DNA of 64,000 nucleotides, taken from assembly GCA_024752435.1 (NCBI GenBank), contig CP103037.1:2907585-2971584 (forward strand), in the 5' to 3' direction. The notes under the pieces were generated by a model that ran no database searches, was not told the DNA's origin, and saw nothing but the letters and a program-made list of their open reading frames with translations. Of this stretch, positions 45,517 through 56,033 are shown in pieces (the first letter of the stretch is position 1; the number at the start of each line of letters is the position of its first letter). This stretch comes from Allantophomopsis cytisporea. Its lineage: Eukaryota > Ascomycota > Leotiomycetes > Phacidiales > Phacidiaceae. The position numbers were made by a program, and so were the translations under genes.

Positions 45517-46636
45517 TTAATGAACAACTCCTTCATCTCCGTCTGCGTACACACAACTCCTTGATCCCTGCTCTGGAAAGGTTACATCTTTGGGGCAGAT
45601 AGGAGCAACAGCTGTACTGCCATTGAAGCGTTGGCTCAAGAATTCTCTCAAGGCGCCGAAGTTGCGGCAAGTATGATTCACGTCAGAATCGATGTAGCTA
45701 CCTTTGCGAGTTGGGTTATATCGCGTTGGAGTCAACGACATATCGCCAGCGCACATAATATATTGCCGGATTTGCTCGATGCAGTGGGCTATATTGTCAG
45801 CTACAGGATCTTGTACATAATTTGAGTAAATACTTACATTGATGAATTTTATGATTTGGATGTGGGCTCATTGGATAGTACTCCGGGTACAGGTCCTCTC
45901 TCAGGCGATTCTATATTAAATGATGAGTACTCATGACGTTTCTTTCCAGTAGGACGAAGCGTTAGGTCTCACCAGACAATGTAATGTGTGGAACATGTCA
46001 AATCCGCCTATATACCCTCCTCTCTTTGGGCTCCAGAACTGCTTGACGTCTCCAAAAGTATCGCTGAGAGTGGCCTTCGCCTCATCTTCAGTTATGAGAA
46101 TGTATCGTCCTATATTCAAGTAAGTAGATTGGTCTTACCGAAGACTTATAGACACATACCCCAGGTAAGCTCCTCCCAAGCACGATCTACCTCTGGCGAT
46201 GGATCTCCAACATAAGTAACAGGATCTGGATGTGGCACAAAGTATCTATCATCCAAATCAAAAGCCGGACTACCTGTGAACCGGACCTGCTCGGTTGACA
46301 CGAATGATCGGGCTGGCTCTAAGCAACCTTAGTAACAGTATACATAGACTAGGATATTAACTTACTGAAATCAGTCTCCCATCCTGCCTCAAATGTTCCA
46401 AGAGATGGTCTCAGAGTTTGCAAATAGAAATATAGACTGAGATAGGCAAAAGCGATGGTCGAAACTATCCAAGGAGCCACTAGATATATGCTTGGGACGG
46501 ACTTTATATGCGTCCGCTCTTTATGTGATAAGAAATAACTTGATTCAGCATTCTTTTCGGAATCTTCCTCATAGCTAGCCAGCGAAAGTCTTCGAGAATC
46601 GTTCTTGTTTAGAGCGTATTCGGTAATGGACGACAT
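45517..46636 (-). CDS. UstYa/DUF3328 oxidase-like protein, 303 aa (UstY-2)
   Basis: Five exons close in phase: 46636-46366, 46318-46160, 46109-45973, 45910-45838 and 45788-45517. There is one membrane helix (VAPWIVSTIAFAYLSLYFY, about residues 52-72). The lumenal domain has the DRAWEELTWG segment, then the first metal motif HTLHC in GGFDMFHTLHCL, and the second as HQSHC followed by IEQIRQYIMCAGD. Both HxxHC motifs are complete. UstYa proteins catalyse oxidative ring closure on RiPP core peptides in ustiloxin-type pathways. An intron falls directly after the HxxHC-Leu codon, as in its relatives here. Shares a 663-bp divergent promoter with UstY-3. Confidence 0.88.
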
Positions 46637-47299
46637 AGCTAAGTTTCTCTAGGAGAATGTAGGCTTGGCTGCGATGTTCTTCTGCAGTTTCAATCGATTT
46701 ACAAGTTGTAGGACTTTGACCAACGATAATGAAGAGAGATACTATCCAGTATCAAATACTGAGCTTACGTTCCCTCACTTGAATGGCGAGTAGGAAACAC
46801 CGCTACTGGACCATCGCACTGCAATGAGTTTCGAAGAATTAGCGTGCACCCTAGAATCAGACATCACATCAGATTATCGTGTTTCTAAAGGATGGAAGAA
46901 TGCCAACCAATGTTTGTCTCCGTTCACGTGCTCACCCCACGCTTACGGCCCAGGCGAGTCAAGCTTTGCGCATCGACCATATTCCATGTCTGGGTGGCAT
47001 GGATCTATCAGCGCCCGCATATTATCCTTGTAGTGGCACAGCACCTCACTTGATATTAGAACACATATAGTCCGCATGATTTTTAAGAAGTGATTGCGTA
47101 TTCTCGGAGCAGCATACTCTTTACGTGACTAGATGTATAAGCAGTCTGATAGAAGCGTGAGAAACGAAAATATTACCTGCACTTACAGGTGTGACTTTGC
47201 CACCGAATGTACATATGGTGATGGTCAACCCTGATGTTGAGACTTTACTCTAAGCACAATTGAGATTCCTGTTTAGCAAACCAGATCTAAGAGTTGACA
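46637..47299. promoter_or_regulatory. Divergent promoter of UstY-2 and UstY-3
   Basis: 663 bases between the two start codons. Short frames here (for example 46824-47033) have no family features. Confidence 0.45.
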
Positions 47300-48099
47300 A
47301 TGGGAATCAACTTGAGTTCTTCGTATGAAGTACGGAAAAGAAGGAGGCAAAGAACATGTAACTACAATTTGATGTTCTCAGTCTTTTGCTTCTCTATATC
47401 AAGTGTACTGCTTGGATCATTATTTCTTCTGCCACCCAGCGACCGGGTATGTATTTCGCAATCAGTTTCCTTTAAACCGATCGCGGAAGCCATAAACTAC
47501 GAATGGGTAAACTTTGGTGATTACTTCCATCCACCTACCATATATCGAGGACCATCGACTCCACTTCGAGATGCCGCATGGGAGAGTTTGATGATTCGTA
47601 AGATAATATCAAAATATCGATGAGCTCTGATACTGATTATTCTCAGATGAACAGATCAGTGTACCGGAAAGCGAATTGTCTTTTCTCAACCAATCCACAA
47701 ATATGAGTTGGAAGTATTTAGCAGATGGTGGAATTGCTGCTATCGTTGGTGTTCACTATCAAATGAAATGCTTGGTATTTCTGCCCTTACGATTCTCAGA
47801 ACCATATCTACTGACGCCGCCTCCAGAATCTACTCCGTCGTCATTCTCATATGGAATTGGAAGATGCTTCTCGCGCAATGCTCCGAACACATGTTGACTA
47901 TTGTGTTGAGCTCCTTCGTCATCAGCTGATGTGTGCTGGTGATGTGACACCTTTTCTGGAACTGAGCGCCCCAACACTTGCGGGTTCGCGTCCAGATCTC
48001 CAGACCATGCACAAGTGTCGTAGATATGATGATCTGAAAAATTGGACGAAGCAACGGGCGCAAGGAAAATTTTATTCTAAATGGGAAATGACCAACTGA
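47300..48099 (+). CDS. UstYa/DUF3328-like protein with degenerate metal motifs, 232 aa (UstY-3)
   Basis: Exons 47300-47597, 47647-47774 and 47827-48099 close in phase. The protein has a basic N-terminus, one membrane helix (LMFSVFCFSISSVLLGSLFLL), and the normal flanking landmarks EQISVPESELSFLN, CLNLLRRHS, LLRHQLMCAGD and HKCRRYDDLKNW. But the first HxxHC reads YQMKC: the two His are Tyr and Lys. The second reads HVDYC, with the second His replaced by Tyr. So three of four histidines are missing while the fold, cysteines and frame are kept. That argues for a kept protein with a non-catalytic or partner role, rather than a pseudogene. Confidence 0.82.
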
Positions 48100-48212
48100 T
48101 CTATCGCAATACATTATGAGTTAGTCACCAGACGCATGTTTCATACTCATGATCGATCTCACAACGAGAGAACTTGGAGATGATATTGTATTTGGAGTAC
48201 TGAAATTTCTAT

Positions 48213-49239
48213 CTAGTGAGTTGGCTCTTGATTATCATGAACGGATGAGTTCTTATCGTAATGAGCATCGGCATGTTTGATCAATTCTAGTGTCGCATTG
48301 TAAGGCTCAACAATATGGTCATCGGCCCAACCAGTCAACCTCTGAAACTTGTGACATCGATGCAGAGATTTAGTATGCACCACCTCACTACCATCACTGT
48401 CAACCCTGACCAGATATGGGGTTTCGTCCGCGGAGCACATGATCGTTACTCTTAAATATTCAATGCAGTGCTCAATATGGTCAAGAAGCATGGCAGGCGA
48501 TTTATCGAAGGCCGGAATGCCATTATAGTTATACTCGTCCCGATATGTATATTGGCGAACAAGATTCTAAACTTCCATGTTAGAATTTCGAAGAGCGAAG
48601 AACGGGTGTGACTTCCTAGGCAATGTATCTGGTGAAAGCCTTCAAAAAGTGCTGTTATCCCTCCTCCTAGTTCTGGTGGTGTGTGAAGCCAATTTTGATC
48701 GATTGATTTGTTAAGTAAAGGTAGTTTGGATTCAGGAATCCCAAGAGAGCCATCTATGCAACATATCAACAACTGTGCTCGCATGCCACTATACAAGTTC
48801 GTATCTGAAGAGGGGGGCGCTACATTGCCATAAGTGATCCCATTCAGCCTCTATTTCTGTTGTCGGCTTTCCAGCATACTGACTGGAGCGTTCAAAATCC
48901 CACGTCTGCCATTCATATTCGACAGCTTCCATCATGGGTGCTTATGATGTTATTTGAAGTACTTCTAAATAGGAATAGGAAGAGCAGCTTACACCATGTG
49001 GACATCTTTTGAATACACTGCCATTCTGTTGGAAATTTCGAGGTGCAAATAACCATAGCAGCTGAGAGCGCATAGAGTATGGCTGCGATGAACTGCGGCC
49101 ACTTGCTCACATACTTTGAGCTGAAGGAAGCTCTTCCGGAATGGCCAAGAAATGTAGTCTCGTTGCTGAGAAATGGTTCATCTTCCTCCATCAACTCATC
49201 TGAACATCGCAAGCTGTAATTCTGCACGAGGTTTGTCAT
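48213..49239 (-). CDS. UstYa/DUF3328 oxidase-like protein, 284 aa (UstY-4)
   Basis: Exons 49239-48993, 48940-48824, 48753-48617 and 48566-48213 give a phase-consistent protein. One membrane helix (FIAAILYALSAAMVICTS), WSPMMEAVEYEW, LGIPESKLPLLNKS, the first motif HQIHC in FEGFHQIHCL, and the second HIEHC followed by IEYLRVTIMCSADETPY. Both metal motifs are complete. The intron between exons 3 and 4 has a good branch site (TTCTAACA) and TAG acceptor, but its donor reads GGAAGT instead of GTAAGT. Unless a non-GT donor is used, the two motifs would not be joined in one protein. Tail to tail with UstY-3; 114 bases separate the stops. Confidence 0.82.
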
Positions 49240-49999
49240 GTTCTGTGATAATATAACGAGACCTTATTGTGAATCTATCAACATTGAACGGTCAGAAAAG
49301 ACTCGTGACTTCGAGATATTTTCGTGGTTTCCTAGATGCTCTCAAATCTTTTGTGGTTGGTGGAAAGTCGTCGTGCCTTCGTGTTGCTGAAGGTTGTTCT
49401 ACAGATATCAGTTGAGGCACAGTAAATCACAGTAAAAACCAGGAAGGTGTAATGGTGCCGCCATGTCACCATTATCGGCGGTATATCCCAACTGAGGAGT
49501 TTCTATTGTCGTTGTGCATTTTTCCCTTGTTATCATCTCAAGAAGAATTCGGCAACTGTGCCGCTATGCCGCAGATCCCGCAAACTTGTTGCTGACATGT
49601 CAAACATCTCACTTATCACCACGGACTACTAGCCTAGATTCACCTCGAGCCAACTGATCTCAAATTCTACCTGATTGCCTGCATTGTGTTGGATTGAGGC
49701 GCTTAGGATCCTGGGCATCAGTGAACCATAATCACAATATCTTTGATGACTGAGTCTGTTACTGAGAAGCAATTCGATTTCGAGAGTGGTACTTTATTTG
49801 GCATAGTTTTTTGAATTAATCTCGGCAAAAATCAATACCTTCTTCGGTGAGCTTTTAAAATTCAGCAGCCTTTCTACTTTTAACGAATCTCCTTGTCGCT
49901 GCCTCAGGATATTCTTTCTGGTGGTCAAGAGCCAAGGAGTTTCTGTTACATTATCATACTCTCCAGATACTCTTCAAATTCATCAGGAACGGCGACAAT
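49240..49999. promoter_or_regulatory. Divergent promoter of UstY-4 and the acyltransferase
   Basis: 760 bases between start codons. No coding signal. Confidence 0.4.
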
Positions 50000-51513
50000 A
50001 TGTCCATAATTTTACAAAAATTTGGTCAAACTCTCATTTTCTTTTTTCGTTCGGGGACTTTTGCTCTTTTACCGTCATACGTCCAACAAAGACTCCGAAA
50101 TGAGACCCCAAAAACTGCTCGAGTGTTCCCGACATCGTACTTGGATGGATTTCGTGGTATCATGGCTTTCCTAGTCTTTGTACGACATTTCTCACTTCCA
50201 TGGCAAAATGATTTGGACTTTGGATTTGGACAAGGTGAAGATCATACGGGAATCTTTCGCCTTCCCATTCTGCGAATCTTTTATGCTGGACCAAACGTTC
50301 CTGTGTTTCTGATAGTATCAGGGTACGTGATGTCATTAAAGCCTTTAAAGCTTCTAAATACTGGTGACAGAGAAGCCTTCCTCAGGTCCATGGTTTCATC
50401 TATCTTTCGACGAGCTATTAGGATGTTTCCGCCTCCAATTCTATCAACGTTCATGTTCATGATGGCTGTACACTTCAGGCTATTCGAGGATCAGTATGAA
50501 ACAATGTCAAAATTTGTTCCGCATCACCCAGATCATCTGACTACCTTCCTGGATCAACTTAAAGATTGGGTTCGTTTTGTGCTCACTGATCTGACAAATC
50601 CTTGGACTTGGAAGCCTGCACAGTCAGTTTATGGCGGGCATCTCTGGACAATCCCTCTTCAATTTCGCTGCTCGTTAGTTCTATTCATAGTCCTCATAGG
50701 TCTTGCAAATACCCGAGTTAGAGTACGTCAAGGGGTTCGAGCTTTGCTCTTCATCTATTGCATTTCATCAGGTCGATGGGATGTTGCGTTATATTTAAGT
50801 GGCATGTTCATGGCTGAATCGGACATGACGGGTCACGAAAAACCAGAAGAGAGCAGTATATTACTCTTTGTTTCTGGAGAAGCGATGTTATCACCGAAAC
50901 CCATCGCAATCCGATCACGAATTTACTGGTTCTGTAAACTTCTAATTGGCCTTTATCTAAGCTCTTTTCCGAGAGCCCGAGATGGTATCGGCGCACCTGG
51001 ATATATGACTCTTTACAGCATGTCTTCAGACTACCATTACTGGCAGGGCTTTGGTGCCATATTTCTTGTATGGAGCCTTTTGTCTTACAAGCCCGTTCAA
51101 GAGGCTTTTAGTTGCCGTCTTGCACAATACCTGGGGAAGATTTCGTACTCACTTTACATTGTGCATGAGCCTCTGCTACATATTTTTGGATATCGAATGG
51201 TGACAGTTGCTTGGATTATGACAGGAAAAGAGACAACTATTCAATACCAATTTGGGTTCTTCCTCGCATTATCTCTCACAACATTGATACTCCTGGTAAG
51301 CACGAATCGTGTGAAACCCTTTCTCTCCTAAACTCCATATTCTTTTGCTCTGGCGTTTACACTACACTTCACAACCTTCATCTGTTTCAAATTTCAGGTT
51401 TACATATAGCAAACTGACTAGTTTTCTTATAGTGGGTCGCAGACGTTTTTCAAAAGTTGGTGGATGATACATGCGCAGATCTGAGTCGTTGGATAGAAAA
51501 TAAATGCAAATGA
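50000..51513 (+). CDS. Membrane acyltransferase (acyltransferase-3 family), 458 aa
   Basis: Exons 50000-51295 and 51433-51513; the second exon supplies the expected last segment WVADVFQKLVDD...RWIENK. The N-terminal region has SYLDGFRGIMAFLVFVRHF with the catalytic-type Arg/His of the acyltransferase-3 family. NVPVFLIVSGYVMSLKPL, VYGGHLWTIPLQFRCSL and LGKISYSLYIVHEPLLHIFGYR are further family landmarks in a roughly ten-helix protein. Members acylate sugars, peptides or small molecules at membranes. In this cluster it could acylate the mature peptide. The intron is longer (137 bases) than most here. Start Met is the first in frame. Confidence 0.87.
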
Positions 51514-51628
51514 TCTACAGAATTTATGAAATTCAAAATATGTAATGCATGTTAGATTTGGTTCAAGTATAGCGATGAGAGTACTTGATTTCCCAAATAG
51601 TACGAAAGTTACCAGATATTCAGAACTG

Positions 51629-52554
51629 CTATGCTTCATCTACCTTTTCATAGGACTGGCCATATAGCTCATCCTGACCTGGTGGTTTGTTTGGATCCGG
51701 TGGCGTCCAATCGTCCATCGACATCTCAAACTCATAATTCTTTAACATCCATTCATTGATGGCTGACCAGTCCTTGCACTGGTGAACGGTACCCCATCCA
51801 TCAGCTACTCTTCTCTCTCCATCTAAATCTATTCTTGCAGATTCGTAAGTGATATCCAAATTGCACATGAGAAGCTGTCTTAGATAGTCGAGGCAGTGAT
51901 CTGGACGGCCTTTGTGAGACTTGTGTTTTTGGCCCGTCTCTACCGCATTCCCGGAGACAAGGAGTGTAAATTCTTCTCTTAATGCGCGCTGCAGAATGTC
52001 AGCATGGAAACCGTCGGAGTAGAGATTTCTTCAAACCTACTAAGCAATGGAGGCCATGAAACCCCGACACGACCATTCGTTCTCCGTGTGCCGAAACTGG
52101 AATACCAGGCTTCATTGAGTAACGGGAGGCATCGTCCACAAAGACGTGACCGTGATGAACTAATCTGAGTCAACACAAATCATACCTGAATTTAGCTGAG
52201 AGGCTCCTCACCTATGTCGTACCATAAGGTGGTTGACGCTACATCTGTGAGGTTCGAATACTCCAGGTGCGGCTGAAATTCTACCTCGATGGTAGGGACT
52301 GCGATGATTAGCACTAAACTCTTTTGTGTTGAAGTTAACTTACAGTCGGGAATGAGTCCGGGGGGACTTCTTTTTGTGGTTATGAGGATATATGATACCA
52401 TCACAATTAAGGTCGTTGCCAGCGTTGTAACGACCCCAAATGTGAACCAAAGGTAATGCGCCGTTGAACGACTCGGATATGGTATAATGTGATCTCGAAG
52501 AGATGGTTTGTCTGACTCGCCATCTCCTTGGTTTAAGGGTGCGTAGTCCTTCAT
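51629..52554 (-). CDS. UstYa/DUF3328 oxidase-like protein, 258 aa (UstY-5)
   Basis: Exons 52554-52344, 52298-52212, 52159-52041 and 51988-51629 close in phase. One membrane helix (LWFTFGVVTTLATTLIVMVSYIL). Motif one is complete, HGLHC in VSGFHGLHCL. Motif two reads RPDHC followed by LDYLRQLLMCNLD, so the first His is Arg. The C-terminal part has HQCKDWSAINEWMLKN and a Pro-rich acidic end. It differs from the other copies in the GIPVSAHGERMVVSGF lead-in and in having VHHGHVFVDD before it. Convergent with the acyltransferase (115 bases) and divergent from the precursor gene. Confidence 0.85.
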
Positions 52555-53689
52555 CTTTTTTTCTCGTAGTTAGAATGATGAGTTGTAAAGGCAGAGATAT
52601 TTGCTTCGCCTGAAGTGTTGATTTAGAACTTGCGTTAACAAGTGCTGTGTTGTAGATACTAGAATAAAACATCAAAAACAAAAGGAGCCTAGCTCTGCAA
52701 ATATTTTATTGAATTATTATTTAGTATATCGCAATTAGAGTTTATCAAGAAATCATTACTGGAATCTCACCGTGAGATACGGCTGGCCGATGTACTGACG
52801 CGTAAGCCTTGCTGCGGGTCGAGGGCGTAGACACCACAATTCACTTCTTAACTAAGCCTCGAAGTTGAGAAAAATACATAGATTGTCCCGCAGTTTAACA
52901 GAGTGTCTTCTCAAACTGGAAATGTTGCACGTCATACAAGAAGGAGAATTAAGCCGAGGGTATCTAACCCCAAGCCTGTAGGCCATGATAAGGCGTCTAT
53001 ATAAGCATTCCTACATGCAGTCATGAGGCGTCTATATAAGCGTTTCTTTATGCAGCCACGGAACCAGTTGTTGCAGCTTGACAAGCCAAATCTTGTCACA
53101 ATGCAGGGTTCTCCGCATGAACTAGGGTAAGATTTTCGGACGTTTTCAGACAAGCAGCTAGACCCCCAAGTCTTGCTATCTTGGTGCATTCATTGTGCAT
53201 AGAGCTTTTACATGATTTATAATATACGCTAAACTGACTTGGCACAAAATGGAACAGTTACTGCAGATTTGATCCCCGCTATGCCTTGATGTTATGGCCA
53301 AGGATTGGGAGTTTCACAATCATTCAGTGAAATTTCATCATTTGCCCTAGTTTCGGTCATTCGCACCTTCTTCAATAGGAAATTCGTCCCGAAAGTTGAG
53401 CAAAAATTTAAGAAATTGTACAGGATAATGTAGGACATATGTGTAATATCAACTACTTCTCGATCAGTTGAACAGCAAAGATGCTGCTAAATATGTGTTG
53501 TATGCAATAGCATAAAAACAGTAAGAAATATATATAGGAACTTATATTGAGTTGTATTATCTAGAATGAGCTTGCACTGATACTCGACAGTTCGATTACA
53601 GAAGCCCTCAGTCGCCCTTATCTATCATTAAATTGACCATCATCTTTCTCAACCTCTTGTTTCTCGACAACAAGTTTAACAAGGTCAAC
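52555..53689. promoter_or_regulatory. Shared upstream region of UstY-5 and the RiPP precursor
   Basis: 1.1 kb. It contains a 35-base imperfect tandem repeat with TATATAAG cores at 52991-53060, and a TATATATAGG stretch near 53526, about 160 bases before the precursor ATG. No credible coding frame. Confidence 0.5.
52991..53060 (+). repeat. Two 35-base imperfect tandem copies carrying AGGCGTCTATATAAGC
   Basis: AGGCGTCTATATAAGC starts at 52991 and again at 53026, each followed by a related C/T-rich and ATGCAG stretch. It may hold paired TATA elements or regulator sites. Confidence 0.7.
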
Positions 53690-54218
53690 ATGCGCCTGTC
53701 TTACGCCACCTATCTGGCTCTTTCTGTCTGCTCAATTGCATCAGCATTGCCAGCAATTTGTAGGTCATGATATATCGCAGTCTTTTGCTTCAACTAACGG
53801 TTGAGAAGCTCCTGCGAATGCAGAACTTTCCAAGCGCTATGAAGGAGACAGCGCTGATGCGGGTCCCATTGTGAACAGCAAGCGCTATGAGGGAGACAGC
53901 GCTGATGCGGGTCCCATTGTGAACAGCAAGCGCTATGAAGGAGACAGCGCTGATGCGGGTCCCATTGTGAACAGCAAGCGCTATGAGGGAGACAGCGCTG
54001 ATGCAGGGCCCATTGTCAACAGCAAGCGCTATGAGGGAGACAGCGCTGATGCGGGCCCCATTGTCAATAGCAAGCGCTATGAGGGAGACAGCGCTGATGC
54101 AGGGCCCATTGTCAACAGCAAGCGCTATGAGGGAGACAGCGCTGATGCGGGCCCCATTGTCAATAGCAAGCGCTATGAGGGAGACAGCGCTGATGCAGGT
54201 CCTATCGTGACCAACTAG
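53690..54218 (+). CDS. RiPP precursor peptide with eight identical KR-bounded repeats (dikaritin type), 159 aa
   Basis: Exon 1 (53690-53759) encodes a signal peptide, MRLSYATYLALSVCSIASA, and exon 2 (53809-54218) follows a 49-base intron with an ACTAAC branch site. After a short spacer come eight copies of KRYEGDSADAGPIVNS, the last ending TN, then the stop. The 31-residue leader plus 8 x 16 gives exactly 159. KR before every unit is a Kex2 site, so secretion-pathway cleavage would free eight 14-residue peptides. This layout (signal peptide, Kex2-cut identical repeats, UstYa neighbours) matches precursors of ustiloxin-, phomopsin- and asperipin-type peptides. Tyr is the only aromatic residue and the likely cross-link point, with Ile or Val as possible partners. 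The exact core is unknown. Confidence 0.93.
53834..54217 (+). repeat. 48-bp tandem repeat, eight units, coding for the RiPP cores
   Basis: Units differ only at silent positions except for the last NS to TN. Units 1 and 3 are identical. The pair 4-5 is identical to the pair 6-7, so a 96-bp block was duplicated as a whole. Confidence 0.93.
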
Positions 54219-54815
54219 TGTTACAAAGGTAGCTGTGACAAATGCTGATCACATAGGCATATTGCATAGAGCTTGTGACTGTACAGCGTATACTCTACCT
54301 CGTCCTATCAAGTGAGCTTGTCAGCCAAATGGTAGTAGTCTGGTATTGCTAGGTCTATAAGCAAAAGTGCAATATTCTCCAGCTTGTTACAGAAGAGGGT
54401 ATCTGGTTATGATACTATGGGCACATTCATTAAGGTCAATGATTTAATTAAATCAACAACATTCTCTTGATTAGACCGATTGGTAGATCATTGTGTACAA
54501 CAATTTGAAATATCCGGTGACTCACTCCTCCTTGATAACTCCGATTGTTGAGAATAAGCTCCTCGCTACTTAATGGTTTTCAACTTATCGCTCTAAAGTT
54601 ATCTTGAACATGCTGACAGGTTAACCCATGGCAATAAGTGAGGAGAGTATTATGCAACTAGTGTGCTTACTTCCACGCCGACCTAGAATGCACGCATCAT
54701 CTCACCGTCCCGGATTGGGTTCCAGATTGGCCAGGATGTAAGTATCTATCTAATTGTTTATCAGTAACGTCATCTTCGGTTAAATATTCAAATGTGTGAT
54801 CCCTAGTAAATCTAA
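54219..54815. other. Intergenic region between precursor and UstY-6
   Basis: About 600 bases. Holds the 3' end of the precursor transcript and the UstY-6 promoter. No gene seen. Confidence 0.4.
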
Positions 54816-55935
54816 ATGACCAGAGATCAATATTTGGACCCCAAGGAGCTGTTTCCTACGAAAGCTGCTTCAACACTCCTTCCAGAGACTCACGTATCTA
54901 CAAACCTAGAATCGATCGTGAACAAACTCAAAATGGAATCCAGAAAACGAAACTTGTCTGATATCAGCTCGATGAATAACTCGAATGGCTTGCTGCACAA
55001 CCAAGGTCAACCTCTCCTCGAATTTCATCTTGAGGAACAAATGATGTGGGAAATAGGACGGTCGAGTTTTATCTCTCGAAAGGAGAAGACTATTCTGAAC
55101 TTGATTTCTTTCGTCTTTTGTGTAGTATCTCTTGTTTTACTCCTACTTGTCATTATGCCTGGGGACTTGACGTTCAGATGTTCGAGAAAGATGACGGCAT
55201 GGTGTAAAGAGTTTTCTCTCTCACAAACCACAGATAAAGTGGCTAATCATTCAATCTAGCGCCTCTCTTAAACGTTGTTGGTCACAAAGATATGATTCTG
55301 AATCCAAACGTAAAGTCTGTGTATAATAGGGCTCTTACGGAGGACTCAGACCAAGCCTGGAATGATCTTTGGCACTGTAAGTGCAAGAAAATACAACCTA
55401 ACAATTATTGTGTTGCTGACACCCGACCTCAAGACCGCGCAACAGGAATTACGGATGACAAACTCTCGTTACTCAACAAGTCTCACACAGTAGATTGGAT
55501 CAGACACGATGAAGATACCCCCCAATACGCTGGGCAGATCAAAGCATTTTTTGAAGGATTCCATCGTATTCATTGTCTGGTATGAGATAAAGGCCTATGG
55601 TATCTGTCTTTCCAGCAAAGCTGACAAGAATATAGCATCTTGTTACGCAATTTGCCTTTCGTGATATATACAATGTTAGTGATCAGCACTTCTTCAAGCA
55701 AAGTCCGCCTAGGATCCAGAGCCACATCGAACACTGCCTCGATAACATTCGTTGGGGAATAGACTGCAACTCAGACGTCACACCATATCTTGTGGAGCAG
55801 CAGGTTGAGATAGATGGCAATGTCAAGATGCATTTAAGTCTGGAAAAGATGGCGAAGTGTCGTGATATTGACAGTATGCATGCATACGCGGAATCACATA
55901 CTGAGGAAGGCTTACGAGGGATTTCTTATAAGTAG
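54816..55935 (+). CDS. UstYa/DUF3328 oxidase-like protein, 316 aa (UstY-6)
   Basis: Exons 54816-55203, 55260-55376, 55434-55579 and 55636-55935 close in phase. Intron 2 is 57 bases without a stop and would be easily missed. A long cytosolic N-terminus (about 90 residues) precedes the membrane helix LNLISFVFCVVSLVLLLLVIM. Then MTAWSPLLNVV, ITDDKLSLLNKS, first motif HRIHC in FEGFHRIHCL, and second motif HIEHC followed by LDNIRWGIDCNSDVTPY. Both HxxHC motifs are complete. All three intron positions and phases match UstY-4, so the two are close paralogues. Directly downstream of the precursor, in the same direction. Confidence 0.88.
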
Positions 55936-56033
55936 TGATTCAAATATTTCTCTCTCGCTATAACAATGTATTGACGACATCCAAAATTTAAAGAAGTGTC
56001 GAGTGAACAACCAGTCGATGAACCTCGCCGGTA

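Noticed and set aside
53871..54218. Treating the repeat frame as a stand-alone gene
   Set aside because: It lacks the signal peptide and first repeat; the intron at 53760-53808 joins them to the exon at 53690.
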